NCBI GenBank assembly: GCA_933228895.1
Contig: OW121848.1
Coordinates: 160,534,688 to 160,598,687, forward strand
Direction of reading: 5' to 3'
Length of the DNA: 64,000 nt
Source of the DNA: Platycnemis pennipes
Lineage: Eukaryota > Arthropoda > Insecta > Odonata > Platycnemididae
This document shows positions 11,691 to 23,365 of the stretch, piece after piece (the stretch's first letter is position 1; every line of letters begins with the position of its first letter). Under the pieces are notes generated by a model that saw only the letters and a program-made list of their open reading frames with translations, ran no database searches and was not told where the DNA came from. Made by a program: the position numbers and the translations under genes.

Positions 11691-12995
11691 TTTTTTCTGC
11701 CCTGCCTCCGAATGTCTTCACTACATGTGAGCGCGGGGAAAGTTTCCCCAGATTGAGGGTTACCAACAAAGGGGAACTCTTCCCTTCCCCGCTCTCAACC
11801 TCCTTTTTCCTTTTTAATTTCTCAATCCTGGAAAGTGGAGGCAAGAGGCTGAGCAAGAGGGGGATTGAGGAGGAATGCTTACTCGAAGGGAAGGGGGTCG
11901 TCGATCGAATGCCAACCCCGCTGCTGCCAATCTGCCTCCTCGGACCAAGGGGTGGGATTGGAGGCTGGCGATGAGAGGGGTATTATTCCATCGCGGGGAG
12001 GTGCGTGTATATTTGTATGTGCATATCGGTGGGTATGCGTTGTGTGGGTGGGAGCTGTGAGTTGGGATAACTCATTTATTCCCCCGGATGATAGTGTCCA
12101 TGCCCTGGCGTGCTGTGTCGAGGCTGATCGTGGCTCACTCTCCCCCTTCTGGCGGGGGCCTTGCCCTCCTCCTTTGCATGCCTTGTGGGGCGGGAGGGGG
12201 GGGGGCGAAGGGGGCGTGCCCCGGGCGACCCGTCGCTCGCCCTCTTGCCATCCTTCCTTCATTGTCGTGGCGGCGGTGGGGATGTGCTCTCTGCGGAGAA
12301 ATGGATGACATCTGCCCTTTCACCGTCCTCTCCTGCCCCGTCCTAATGCGGCGGCGTGGACCTTAAATTCCCTTTAAGCGGACGCGCGGGTTAACCTGGA
12401 CTCCCTTTATCCCGTCACTTTCGTGAGCCATTCTTCAAGTCCCCCCCCCCAACTCCTCCCTCAGGTAGGGCTGCTCCTCTGCTGGCATCCCGTAGCCCCC
12501 TATTGTTGCGGTGGACTCGTTTCTAAAAGAGGTTTTGTGGAGAATGCGTGTTTCCTCCCTTATAGCCCACAACAACAAGAGTTGTTCCAACGATTCCCTA
12601 AATCCTCGCGTAGTCCCCGCTGGTTGCGGCGTGCTCTGGAGCTCGACTCACCATCGCTCAGCGGAGGAGGAGGCCTTCGCTTTTATTTGCTTGTGTTTCC
12701 ACTTCAGCACCGCTCCCCATCCTCCCCCGCCCGTCCCGCGATAACTCACATCCCTCTCCCGGATGCCTCTCCTTCGCTTTCTTTGCCTTTCTTGACTCCT
12801 CTCGCTGCGACGGAGGGCAGGTTCGCCTCCGGAGGAGGAGGAGGAAGGTCAGGGGACGCCTCTAGGGCGGGGAGGCCATTCGTTCTCCCGTGAAGCGAGT
12901 GCCGCTCCCCGGGAGCGATGGCAGACTGGAGAAGTGCGAGCGAGTGGGGAAATGGCAAGCGATATGATGTCGCGGAATGTGGTCGCAAATCTTCT
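11691..12995. other. Large GC-rich islet
   Basis: The longest GC-rich stretch in the first 20 kb, with pyrimidine- and purine-rich runs and many CpG. At least ten overlapping open frames occur on both strands (for example 11865-12308 plus, 11879-12262 minus, 12423-12893 plus). All are Pro/Arg/Gly/Ser-rich, as expected from base composition. No splice-bounded exon or domain stands out. Confidence 0.5.
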
Positions 12996-13000
12996 CTTTC

Positions 13001-13650
13001 ATCTACATCTACATCATACCCTGCAAGCCACCATAAAGGTGTGTGGCAGGGGGTGAGTTCTCACCAAACATGCACTACATATCATGCATAAAAAAGGATT
13101 AGTACATGTATAGGCACTGTTCAAAACTACGCTATTTAAAAAAAAGATAAAAATAGCAAAGCATACATGCAAAAACATGCTGTTAGTTTGGTTAGCTTTA
13201 AGTCCTTGCACCGACATGCAATACCTATGCTATCCATTGCTACACTCGTATTGAATGCATAGTTACCGTTATTCATATCCCTAATAGTACGAGGAAAAAA
13301 GGACATTTTGAATCTGTCAGATCGGCAATCTATTTCTCTAATTTTGTGATTATGGTCCAGTCTACAATAGTAAGTTGGGGTTCGCAAAATATTTTAGCAT
13401 CGTCCCTGAAAATATTATCTTGGAATTTATTTAAGAGATTAAGTCTAAATTTCAACCTGCGATCTGACAATGATTCCCAATTTAATTCATTTAATAGACT
13501 GGTTACGCTAATAAGGTTATCGTACCGTCCCTTTACTAATCTTGCCGATCTTCGCTGCACACGTTCAAGTTCATTATTTAGACCGATTTTGTAGGGATCC
13601 CATACTTGGCATTTGAAGTCTTCAACAATCTCCAATTCTCCATGACGCAT
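13001..13650 (-). mobile_element. LINE-A copy 2: most complete RT C-terminal end, 3' UTR and tail
   Basis: The reference copy of LINE-A in this window. On the minus strand, 13650 to 13330 encodes about 106 residues including CQVWDPYKI, NNELERVQRRSARLVKG, NLISVTSLLNELNWESLSD and RRLKFRLNLLNKF, the C-terminal region of a CR1/L2/jockey-type reverse transcriptase. Other copies read on for about 17 more codons past this point; here GAG AAA is followed by TAG, so this copy has an earlier stop. A 3' UTR of about 330 bases follows. The element ends in the tail GGTGGCTTGCAGGGTATGAT plus a short hexamer repeat (TAGATG)n, seen on the plus strand as CATCTA repeats at 13001. It is 5' truncated near 13650. 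Confidence 0.88.
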
Positions 13651-15901
13651 AATAGAATGGGGGGAAGAGTGACTGCTTTTACGGCTTTTTACTTTCGTTG
13701 ACCTGTGATCACTGTAAATGGCAGTGGAACTTATGAGATGGTTCTTATGAGGATCGTTTTTCTCCGGCGTTATTTAGTGGCATAAGGTCATGGAGGCCAT
13801 TTAAATTTTCCAATAGCAATGGACGATTTCTATTTTCCTATTTCCAATTCAGGTGATCGTCCTGCACGGCTGGATATGGAAATTCATTTGACGCAGACAA
13901 AGATGCACCCTGTCTGTTAGCGCCTTGTTTTGAAAGCAGCCTAATTCCGTTGCCAGGTTTTTCTTCTCCCGTCCTCCGTTCCCTAAATGCATATCTTTTG
14001 CGAAATACTTTCACCTCTACCAAACTGTGCAAATGGAACCTCGGTTTGGCCCCCATTGTAGCAGCAACAAGATGCGTCCAGGTCAATTAGACTTCGAAAT
14101 TGAGAAAGCGTTGCGACAAATGAAGTAGGGAAAAACATGAGGAATACATATAATCCGCGTAGAATAGCTAAGAAGCCTCAGGAAAACCTGAAGGCAGTGG
14201 TTTTGGAGACTTATCTCTATGAATCAGGAGTTTGGCACGGGAAATACGGAAAAATAATTTTTCTTTTTTATTTAATTAATCATTCTCCCTAAGAAGAGAA
14301 AATCAAAATCAGTCGTGATTCCGCTCGCTAAACAGTACATAGAAATTCAGGAGGGGTGGGGAACGAGTACTTATAAGGAGCCTAGGTACTCAGGAGAAGG
14401 AACAACTCGAGACCCTTTTGCTATAAAGGAGAACAATTTATGTAACGAGACACTGTAATAAAATCAGGTTGTTGCTGTACGTTTTTTTTAATTCAAGAAG
14501 GCGTTCAAAATGTTACTCTGGGTGAAGTTGATTTAAGTACCGAAGGGCGGGGGCGAGGGATGGACGAATTTTTCGAATCTTACCAATAGCTCAAGTAAGA
14601 ATGGACGATTAAGATGTGGGCAGCAATAGGCCGAAGAGTGAAATAGGTGTCATCAGTTAAAACAAGGGAAGCAACTACGTTAATTGAGTCGAAAAGAGCT
14701 TGATGTGTGGTGCATCATATTTTATAGACCCGGGATATTAGGAGAGGTGGCAAAAATAAATGGCACACTCTTCAGATGTAGCTGTGAAGGGGAAGGAAAA
14801 CGTGTCGGTGGAAGTAAGGAGGGCTCAACAAGGGTGGAGCCTTGTGGGGAGGAATGCACGTTGCTGGCGGAGTCGTAGACGACTGAAAGGGGCATTAAAT
14901 AGTGGCAATGAAAACAAAGAAGTCTTCGACTAGTATGATATTAAGATAAAAAAGATAAGCAACTAAAATTGAAATAAAATTGAAAAACCCTCTACCATTA
15001 ATGAGGTAGTTAGATAATAAAATTGTAAAATTCGTTTTATAATGTTGGATGTACGACGAAGGGGTAAGAAACGAAAAGGATTTTCGGATTTATGAAGAGA
15101 GGTAAGAAAGGAGTTGCTCTGATGGCAAATAGCTCGGGGAAGGAGCCATTCGGAAAATACGTCCAAACTCCATTAAAAGCTAGCCGTACCGAAACTCACT
15201 ATAATGGCACATGCTTAGAAATTCGTTTGGAAAATAATCCTTTCGCACAGTTGGAAAACGGAAAAGGGATGGAAAATGACCTCCGTGTAAATATGTGCGT
15301 GTCAAGTATTTGCCTTATAAGTATTTGGGTGGCGAGGAAAGATTTAGGCTAATGGTTGACTCTATTTCTATTCAGTCCGTGATCCTTGATTTGAATACTG
15401 TACTACCGTTTGGCAGACGCCGCGTTATTTGCGTCAGTGACAATAGAATAGTGTAGAATTATGGAGAGAATGGTGTATAATGACTTACGCAAGATTTATT
15501 GGCGATTTTTGGACCATGGCACCGCTTTCTTTGGTCAAAGTGAATTTTCTTCATCGTAGGGAGACGGACCATGGAATCGTCTCCCTTTCATCTTGTTTAT
15601 TATGTCTAGCTTTTATTTATTTTTTCTTATTTAATGTCGCGGTACAAAGCTTTGATGCCAGTGTTGTCCTGCATCTCCTCAGTGTAAATATGGCATCCTT
15701 CCACACCGACTTCGGGTTTGTTCTTATTGTGTGTTTCCTCTCCCTATCTTACATTACTCTCCTTTGTATGTTTATGTATTTATATTTATACAAGTAGAAT
15801 CGAAGAGAATGTATGCTGATAATTATGGTGGGTGATGGCTTTCCCTTCGAAAGATTTGTTAGTATCTGTTGAACGAATTTATATCGTGCCTTTCGCAGGG
15901 A
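13651..15901. other. Unassigned DNA
   Basis: Mixed AT-rich sequence with a few short open frames (13838-14086 minus, 15092-15352 plus, 15480-15797 plus). None has a recognisable motif or convincing splice context. Confidence 0.5.
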
Positions 15902-16030
15902 TAGTGTCTCCATTGCTGCCGACGCTTCGAAAACCGAATCGGCCATCGTCCTCAAAGCTGTGTCGGATCAGAAATCCTGAAGGCCATGACCAAGTCGGCT
16001 TTCGGAAAGTCGACAGCAATGGAGTCACTA
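15902..16030. repeat. Imperfect inverted repeat (hairpin)
   Basis: Left arm 15902-15946 and right arm 15986-16030 pair ungapped over 45 positions with about 9 mismatches, mostly transitions that allow G:U pairs in RNA. The shared core is CTCCATTGCTG. The loop is about 39 bases. It could be a decayed palindromic element or a hairpin RNA precursor; no target duplication is evident. Confidence 0.55.
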
Positions 16031-18590
16031 ATCCGGTGGAGGAATTCATTGCGCTTTCCTCTATCTTCCTCCTGACTGAAGTTTCATCTCTTACAGCATG
16101 GTGCTGTTGGTGACCATGGAAAATTCTTTGATCATTTGATGAATTTCTCATTGGTGGTAAAGGGTTTTTTTCTGAGCGCTCTATCTGGCAATCAGCGGCC
16201 TGCCTGGATATAATATAGATTTCATCTTTCCCACGCACCCCTCCCACATCAACACTTGGTGCTCAACCCTCGCGCATTCCAGCGCATATACGCCGCCGCC
16301 GCGCGGCATCGGCCGTTCAAATCTCCGCCCACCGAATCGGCCGTTCATATCTCCGCCCACCCGCCCCCTTAGCCGGCGAGGCAGCCAACAACGACGTTTT
16401 ATCCCGTCGAGTGGCTTGCGTGTCTTCCTCGCAATAAAAAGATCGTGGCGCTGTCGGCGAGGGCTGGAGAAGACCAGTCGCGAGATATCTTGTTCCATCT
16501 TTCACGTTGCGAGGTAAACAAATCATTCCCGGCTTTTTTTTGACAGGAGTTTCGCAGGTATCGTCTCAAAAAGGAAGTGGCCATATATGCCAACCGCGTT
16601 TTATTGCCAGGTTTTCCTTACTTTTTTTGCACTCATGATAACGATGTGAACTGCTTCCTTTTCGTTTCTTTTAGGTAAAAAATGCTTAACGTATCAAGGG
16701 AAATACATATTCAGTTTTTTCGCATGTGGTTTTCAGTGATAATATTTTTAGAGTGCGACTTTTGTATGAAAGGGAGTTTTCACCATTTCGTTGCATAGAT
16801 GTAAGTATGTTGGTAGTGTAAACTTGGCACAGATATAGTGGTCTAAAATCGGCTTAATTTTGATTGTCATTACACTTGTTCATTATTAGAAATAGCTGAA
16901 GTTCGTCTCAAAAGCATTAACCTGCAATTCCCAGCGAGTTCTGCTTATGCGGAGTTCAAACCATGGCCATTTTAAGCTATATTTCATTTTAAGCTAAGTC
17001 ATACATATTGCTATTAAATTAAACTGCGAAAAATGCATTTGTGGGACTGAAAGTAGACACGTATCCTCCTAATCATACTATTACGTGGAGCTCGGTGATT
17101 TTATTTATGATTTTCCGGTTTTAGCGTCGCAATTTTTATTTTAATTATTTCACCTCGACAGGAAGCTAGGGGAGTCGGGTACTCCGCTCCTATTTTTGCA
17201 AATGATGTAAGTGGCCGAGTGTTTATATTTCTAAGTGGAATGATCTCATGTATCCTGAGCATGCAGTAAATGTTCAGTGGATGTTAGCATCTCGTAGGGA
17301 CGAATCCATTGCGTAAAGTGTAAACTGCCCGACTGTCCGCGAAGACGTCTTCCCTCGCGATCTCCTCCTGATTCGCCGCCTTTCAGGAAGCCGTCATAAT
17401 CCACTCGCCCTCCTCAGCCATCGTCTTCTTCCTGCGATCGCCATTGTCTTCATTACTCGGGTGCGTGCGTGTGACGACAGCCTCGCATCTCCCACCCCCT
17501 CCCTCCCGGATGGCCGCCTCTTGGGGGGGAAGGGTGGGGAGGTGCAGGATTTACGATCAGCTGCTATTCCACCCCACTCCCTCATTCCATCTTTACATCG
17601 GCTTCTACGGTTTCACCAACATGCTCTCTCTCTCTCTCCCTCGCTTGTCTCACGCGCACAAAATCCGACGAATGGGGCATTAATAGGTGGGAAGGGAGTG
17701 AACGTGGGTCTTCCTCCCTTGTTTTTCTCCCGTTATGGCCTCTTACCTTTTTTTTCTTAAAGGGGTGACGGATTTATAGGAATGCGTGTACATTGGTGGG
17801 AATGGACCGAGAAGAATGGGGTGGAAGTGGGAGAAAAGGTAAGAACTTGGGTCATCCTTATCTCCATCGCTTTGCCTTTGAGCTTCTCTAAAAGCCCCCT
17901 CGCCGGCAGAACGGAGTCTTGAGCGATTTCAATCCGTGCCCCTCCGTCTATCCATCCCCTTCGCGGTTAGGATCCGTCATGAGGCACTTTTTCTCGTTTT
18001 CTTTCTGCCCTTGGTACCTTGTGGCGGGGAATTCATTTACCCTGATTAGTTTTTCGTGTAGGATTAGTGAATGCATTAATGTTCACTAAATGCGTGCTCT
18101 TAACTAGCGGATGAATTTTTTCCACGTGTGTCCCTTCACATAATTACGTGGAGCTTCCCCGGTGGTTTTGTGGAGGTACCAGTGCAAACAATTTCAAGGG
18201 GTATTCACTGGGGTGAAATTTCATTCTGCATTTATAAATTCTATTACTAATCGGGTGATATAAAAATTAAGTTTATTAAATCACCACTTAATTAAGTGTT
18301 GAGCCACAAGTCATTGGTCTGCTGACACTAGTGGTATCCTTGACTTTATTTGGTCTGAATTTTTAACTTTTTAATTTTTAACCATCGAGAGTTTGTTACA
18401 CTCTATCCCAATTTGGACGAATTCCTTGTCTGCTCATAATTGCACCAACCGGTAAAAAAATATGTGAATCTCGGCTGGCATTTGCCTGTTCTTAAAGAAA
18501 GGCACAGAGGGGAACATGGCTTCATGCGTCACATGCGACAGAAGGAGTAATGAACTCGAATGCTTTCCACAAACCACTCAAGTAGGACCC
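16031..18590. other. Alternating GC-rich and AT-rich DNA, no gene seen
   Basis: GC-rich patches at about 16200-16480, 17330-17660 and 17860-17980 are separated by AT-rich sequence. Open frames in them are short, overlap antisense frames, and show no family signature. Confidence 0.5.
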
Positions 18591-18715
18591 ACCTTACAAT
18601 GCAAAATATTTTCCACTATCGGGATTCATACCGGGACTCTCTGGGCGAGAGGCATTACTCCTTATATGACGGAAAAGATGGAACATACTCGTAATTAAAT
18701 GATAGGATTCCTCAG
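18591..18715 (-). mobile_element. Possible tRNA-derived SINE remnant
   Basis: The minus strand reads GCCTCTCGCCCAGAGAGTC and then CCGGTATGAATCCCG. This resembles the anticodon arm and T arm (B box GGTTCGAATCC) of a tRNA-derived SINE head. The A box is not clear, so the call is tentative. Confidence 0.35.
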
Positions 18716-19042
18716 AATAGACGTATTGGAGGCCTTTACATGGAATATAAATATAGCACTGGGTGCATAGGATAGGCAATGGACATTGAGATAATTTGCA
18801 CTATTTAGGGTGGGTAGGTTAGTGTCAATTGGCAATGCTACTGGTAAGAATGTCTAAGGGAACGAAGAGAAAGATGTGGAAAGGAGCTCGGTGTCCAAGA
18901 CATTTGCCATTATTGTGAATTAAATCCAATTAAAAACAACTCTCTAAATGAAGATTATAAAACGGCTTAAAATAAAAATCATACGACAGGAAAAATTTTA
19001 TTTTTGAAGACCTTGACTTTGTAGCTGGAAATGAAGATGAGA
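18716..19042. other. Spacer, nothing recognised
   Basis: AT-rich DNA; no feature supported. Confidence 0.5.
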
Positions 19043-19269
19043 AAGGCTGTAGGACAGTTCAAAGTTTGAGGTTTTACTTCATGGAACCACTCGATTGGAA
19101 AAGAATATCCACTTTATACATTCCACACAAAGTTTTTATTGGTTTATACCATGGTTTTGACAATATATGTCATTATCATTCATGGTGGAAACCAATCATT
19201 CATGGTGAAAACCTATAAAACCTTTGTGTGGAATGTACAAAGTGGATTTTATTTTCCAAGGCTGTAGGA
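19043..19269. mobile_element. Palindromic insertion with 12-bp target duplication
   Basis: The 12 bases AAGGCTGTAGGA occur at 19043-19054 and again at 19258-19269, flanking about 203 bp. Inside, arms at 19095-19139 and 19215-19259 are reverse complements over 45 positions with 4 mismatches, the core being TACATTCCACACAAAG. A duplication of this length is unlike cut-and-paste DNA transposons and suits target-primed insertion (LINE or Penelope-like), which can also leave inverted partial copies. No coding frame is present. The assignment to a class is inference. Confidence 0.7.
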
Positions 19270-20018
19270 ATATGCAATATCTCCGTAGGATTAATAAAGT
19301 GTCAAGAATTGTATTAAAATTTAAAGGTGGAAATTTAGTTGACTTATCCCTCTACTTCTTATAAAAAATAATGGGAGGGCTTAGTCGGACGGACGATTAG
19401 ATACCACTTGCTCGCTCCAAATGCCGTATTTTAAGTTATAAATTGGTGTGCAGAAAAGAGAGCGAACGGATTCTTAGGGATGGAATGGCTTGGGTTTAGG
19501 AAGGGAAACTCGTGATATTTTTGCGTGAGTGGGAATATTGGTGTGAAGATAGCGAGTAAAACCAGGATGTTGTTGCTCGTTTTCTTAACTTTGATAGGTC
19601 ATTCAACGTGCTTTTAACTAGACAGAGTTAATAAAGGCGTTGGAAGGCATAGGGGTGGATGAGAAGGCCACGTCTTTGAAACATTTTTATGGCCTGCACT
19701 TCCCTCGTAAGACTAGCTGATGGAGAATCTGTGAGGGTGGGGAGAAAAGCGGGATTGCGTACTATTGCCAGTTTTCATTGTCGTATACGCGGAAGAGTTG
19801 CTTTTATAGCCCTGAAAGGAGCTTAGTAAAATAATAATAACTGGTAGGAGATTTAATAAAAGAATTAATACTTGAGGGTGACAATTCGTTAGTAATACAG
19901 CCATCTGAAGGATAGCAGTGTTTAGAGGCCGCTTCTAAAATCCAGGAAGGGAATGAAGAATATTCTCAAAACAATAAATTTAATTGGAAAAAGAGAGCGA
20001 AGCGTCGCATACAAATAG
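19270..20018. other. AT-rich DNA, nothing recognised
   Basis: About 750 bases without a credible gene or repeat assignment. Confidence 0.5.
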
Positions 20019-20542
20019 AACTCGGAACGGAAATCGCAATTTTGTTCATGAAATCGTTAAATGGAAACGAAAAAAGAATTATAGTGGAAAAATTAATCTT
20101 CTAACCACAACCTTTCACTCATTAATCAAACATTAAAATTAGCAAAAGGTGACGCCCACCGAATAAGCTGCTTTTATATAATTGACGTCATTTTCCTCTC
20201 GTCCTTGATTGCTTTTAGGGGAAGGGAAGGGAGTGGAGGGGGGTTCTCGGAAGGTCTGCTCGCACAGATGCTGTCGCAACTGCTCCTATGGGCAGAGTCT
20301 GCTGTGTCCGTCCCATTGCGATAAGGCAAAGTAGCTTCGCGGGCTTAGTTGTGATTGGACGAAGTCGTTGTACGACAGAGGTTGCATCACGCCCACTTTT
20401 CCGAAAGGGTTAAAAACATCAGTTTTTCGCCGCTTATAACTCGAGAAATAATTGACGGATCAAAAAACGGAAAAATACGGGTCTTTTTATTTTACAAACT
20501 CTATCTGATTCGGCAATAAAAAAAAATATGGTAAACGACCCC
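20019..20542 (+). mobile_element. MITE-B copy 1, ~520 bp
   Basis: One of five related copies (others at 27654, 39487, 45044 and 50032). The right end GGTAAACGACCCC is intact; the left end has lost the outermost bases and begins at the subterminal CTCGGAAC block. Conserved internal landmarks are the CTTCTAACCACAACC block, GGTGACGCCCACCGAATAAG, a perfect TGACGTCA site (20183-20190), a purine-rich run GGGGAAGGGAAGGGAGTGGA, and TTCCGAAAGGGTTAAAAACA. It has no coding capacity. Short inverted termini and high copy number fit a non-autonomous DNA transposon; the superfamily is unknown. Confidence 0.75.
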
Positions 20543-21292
20543 ATTTCGTCACTTGAGTTTCATTCTGGACGGTTGAAGGTGCAGAGGTTATGTTGGCAGA
20601 TTTGGTTTGGCTTAACAGCTATGTTGTCAACAGAAGAATGGAGAACTGCGAGAAAGGTTGTCGAGAACAGGAAAGTGAGGAGGCTAATATTGAGAATGGT
20701 GTAAAATGGATCCAAGACCAGGACAAAGAGAAGGCGAGAAGGCTGGGTGTGAATGAGAATATGAAATGTATGTTGGACGGGGAAGAGGAATGAGGAGCGA
20801 ATGGAGGGGCGGGAATTGACGAGGAAAGCAAGTTGTGCGTTAAAATGAGAGAGTTATGAGTCGGTAGATTAGCATGTAACAGATGCAACTACCCTAATTG
20901 AAGGAAGAGTCATCGGTTTACTGTTACTTTATTGCATTAAACTCAGGATGATGACATTTAATTTTACGCAATTATTATTTCCGTTACTATACATCACAAT
21001 TTTACTTCCGATTCTGCTATGGAAACATTTTCTGTAGTTTTTTAAAAATTGGCAAAGACATTTCAATTTTTCATTTAATTTAAAAATAATATTTGTCATA
21101 AAATACACAATAACATAGTCACCGATTAAACCAAACTTACCCACTTAACACTGCCTTCATCGGGTGTTGCATTTTTCTCTTCTTCATCCTTTCACTCCAC
21201 TATATGTGCGAGGGAAAACTATTTTTTTGCACCTCTTGGGCTATAAAATGCAGTATTAGGATTCTTAATTCAGTATTTTTAGAATTATTTAA
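20543..21292. other. Unassigned DNA
   Basis: Purine-rich stretch to about 20830, then AT-rich sequence. Opposed short frames at 20590-20793 and 20619-20888 overlap each other and are not recognisable. Confidence 0.5.
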
Positions 21293-21583
21293 TTACAAAA
21301 TGATTGTAATTTCTTCGGTATTGAAATATTGCAGAATAAAATAATTGTTTATGTTCATAAATGGATTCATGTAGCTTACATTGGAATCCATCTCGGCAAA
21401 ACGTATGTCAGTTTCGTTAAATGTGAATAATTGGAACAAGCGCTTCAGTTTTTTCTTCTGAAAGGCGCTGAGAAGTCGGTAAGGATATCTGTTTGATGGC
21501 AATCCTCTCCTGATGGGCCACTTGATCGACTGAAAGTCTGTTAATACCCGGAAGTCAAGTTTGTGGGACAAGTACGACTTCAC
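21293..21583 (-). other. Unrecognised open frame, possible exon
   Basis: A 96-codon minus-strand frame, Lys/Arg/Phe-rich, in otherwise stop-rich AT DNA. It contains IKWPIRRGLPSNRYP and FQKKKLKRLFQLFTF. The first codon is GTG, there is no upstream in-frame ATG, and an in-frame stop lies just upstream within the CACGTG boxes. A GTAAGC that could serve as a splice donor follows the codons for MDSN. I do not recognise the protein. It could be a decayed transposon fragment, an exon or chance. Confidence 0.15.
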
Positions 21584-21615
21584 AGCACGGCTCTTCGCAG
21601 AAAGGATCTCTCTAT

Positions 21616-21650
21616 GTCACGTGACCACATGTTTTTTGTCACGTGACCAC
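21616..21650. promoter_or_regulatory. Two tandem GTCACGTGACCAC boxes
   Basis: The 13-mer GTCACGTGACCAC occurs twice with a 22-bp period (21616-21628 and 21638-21650). Its palindromic core GTCACGTGAC is the CLEAR/E-box type site bound by MITF/TFE and USF family bHLH-ZIP proteins. No gene is identified next to it. Confidence 0.4.
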
Positions 21651-22564
21651 CTATTTTAAACGAGGAGCGCCCTCTGTTCGGCTGCACTGAGTCTCTTTTG
21701 GGCATTGAGTTAACGGAAATAGATACAATTTCAATTAATTTTGTTTTTTAATTAACACTCTACTTGAATTACACCAAAATCTCACCAGTTAACTCTTTTT
21801 TCGTTCCGTGGGCTACATTTTGAGTTTCCGATACTTGCTTCATGAAGTTATATTTCTTTACTGCATGTTTTCAATCTCTCACTATTAAGAGATTTACGTG
21901 AATTTCATCCTTTTTTATCGTCTCTTTCACTTCTGCCTAATGCAATCACTGCGTCTGGGAGAGTCACCTAAATTATACGCATGTGACTTGGATAGCATTC
22001 CTCCGGGGTGAGACGCTAGAATGTTTATCGTGTGAGAATCCTCGCACCCTCTTCTTGATCTGGTTATAGCATCATCTTCGACGCGACACTATGATACTTG
22101 CCGAAGAGGTAGTATTCGCTGTGGATTTCCTGGGAGTCTGGGTAGGGTACATTATGGAACAACTATTCTCTTTATCCGTGGCATGACTACATTCCGTATT
22201 CGCTGGTATTGGACGGTGGTGAATGGAGACTGATGTCCACGTTAGTTACTACAACATTGTCAGGCAATATGCAGTAGAATTATTCATGATGAAATTGATT
22301 GCTAACGGTCCTTTTTGATTTTCATCTTCATAAGTGTGTTTACTACACTTTTAAACAGCTTTTCGTCATTGATTGTAGGATGACAGTTTTAGCACAGTTT
22401 CAAATAAGTTATTTCGCTGTTGTCGACTGAAAGGCATCAAAATACATTTTAAGTAAACTTAAAGGTTGGATAATAGAAATCGATGTTAAGGTATGTACCA
22501 TAACCCTTTTAGGTTATTTAGCATCGTCAAGCATAATCGTTGATCTAAGAATATCACAATATCT
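21651..22564. other. Unassigned DNA
   Basis: About 900 bases of AT-rich sequence with no credible gene. Confidence 0.5.
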
Positions 22565-22645
22565 CTGTCCGTGCGGGATATCGAACGCACGACCTTCGGT
22601 CTCCAGGGCGATGCATTTTCGACCATGTCGTCACTGCGGCCGGCA
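22565..22645 (-). mobile_element. tRNA-derived SINE head
   Basis: The minus strand reads GCCGCAGTGACGACATGG (A-box-like), then GCATCGCCCTGGAGACCGA (anticodon-arm-like), then GGTCGTGCGTTCGATATCCC (B-box-like GTTCGAT). Order and spacing fit a tRNA-related SINE promoter. The boxes have decayed from consensus, so this is unlikely to be a functional tRNA gene. The 3' body is not delimited. Confidence 0.5.
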
Positions 22646-22829
22646 TGATTATACGTATCGGGCCTCATCTGAAGGATGTGGAATATTATTATGTGGCCCT
22701 ATTCTGATGGTACTTTTTCTTCTTGCTCTTTGCCCAACACTTTTACCAGATATAAATACAAGAAGTATCCACGGACCCTAAATTCGCACTCAGTTAATAT
22801 GGAACAAAAATAAAACATGTAATACGTAC

Positions 22830-23011
22830 TGTAACGTCTGATATTTGTTTTGTTTGTTTGGGAGATGTTGTTTGGTTGCTGGGGGAGTGAAGCGGGGGGA
22901 TTGTTGCGTTGTTGATGGTTAGGAGAGAGATTGAGAATAAAGGAGAGTCTGATAAGCAGCGTTTTCTTTATTGACATTAGTTTTCTCCCGTAATATTTGC
23001 TCGACGTTACA
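22830..23011 (-). mobile_element. Solo LTR, copy 1 (inverted relative to 24902)
   Basis: Bounded by TGTAACGTC at the left and GACGTTACA at the right (LTR-type TG...CA ends with a 9-bp inverted repeat). It matches the element at 24902-25090 in reverse complement, including the AATAAAGAAAAC block and the (A/C)-rich second half. Flanking bases GTAC/TTAC are a one-mismatch 4-bp target duplication. No internal retrotransposon sequence is attached, so this is a solo LTR left by recombination. The 4-bp duplication suits Gypsy-type elements, but the family is not identified. Confidence 0.72.
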
Positions 23012-23104
23012 TTACTAGTGCTTAGCTCCTTGAGTGATGGATGGTGATACGTCTTTATCGTTTTTCAATCCTTAGAGTTAAACTTCTGGCCAAGGTGAAT
23101 ACCA

Positions 23105-23365
23105 TGGTAAAAATAGTAGTGTTTGGTTAATTCCACAATTTATTTGGATAGACTCTACCGGTTTCAACCTTTACAGGTCATCATCAGGAGTAAAACACAG
23201 AGAGAGAGAGAGAGAGGGACATGAATATGTACCCGAAGAGTGTGGAGGGAGTGAGAGGAACTTTTTCAAAAACACAATGAGAAGGAGGTGGGGGAAGTGA
23301 AGGAAGAACAATCCAGAAGGAACCAACAAGGGCAAACCGCAAGGGAATACCACAGCTTAATGTGA
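23105..23365 (-). mobile_element. Penelope-like element 3' end (probable)
   Basis: The minus strand reads ACTCCTGATGATGACC, GGTTGAAACCGGTAGAGTC, then AATAAATTGTGGAATTA. The order CTGATGATG, GAAACCGGT and an AATAAA-like block is one I associate with 3' regions of arthropod Penelope-like retroelements; this is recall, not a search. A (GA)n tract lies at 23199-23216. No GIY-YIG or RT coding part is readable, so this is only the 3' terminal region. Confidence 0.5.

Noticed and set aside
11865..12893. Many long frames in the 11.7-13.0 kb islet
   Set aside because: Frames occur in nearly all six phases at once, as expected from low stop frequency in GC-rich DNA; no domain or consistent codon pattern is seen.
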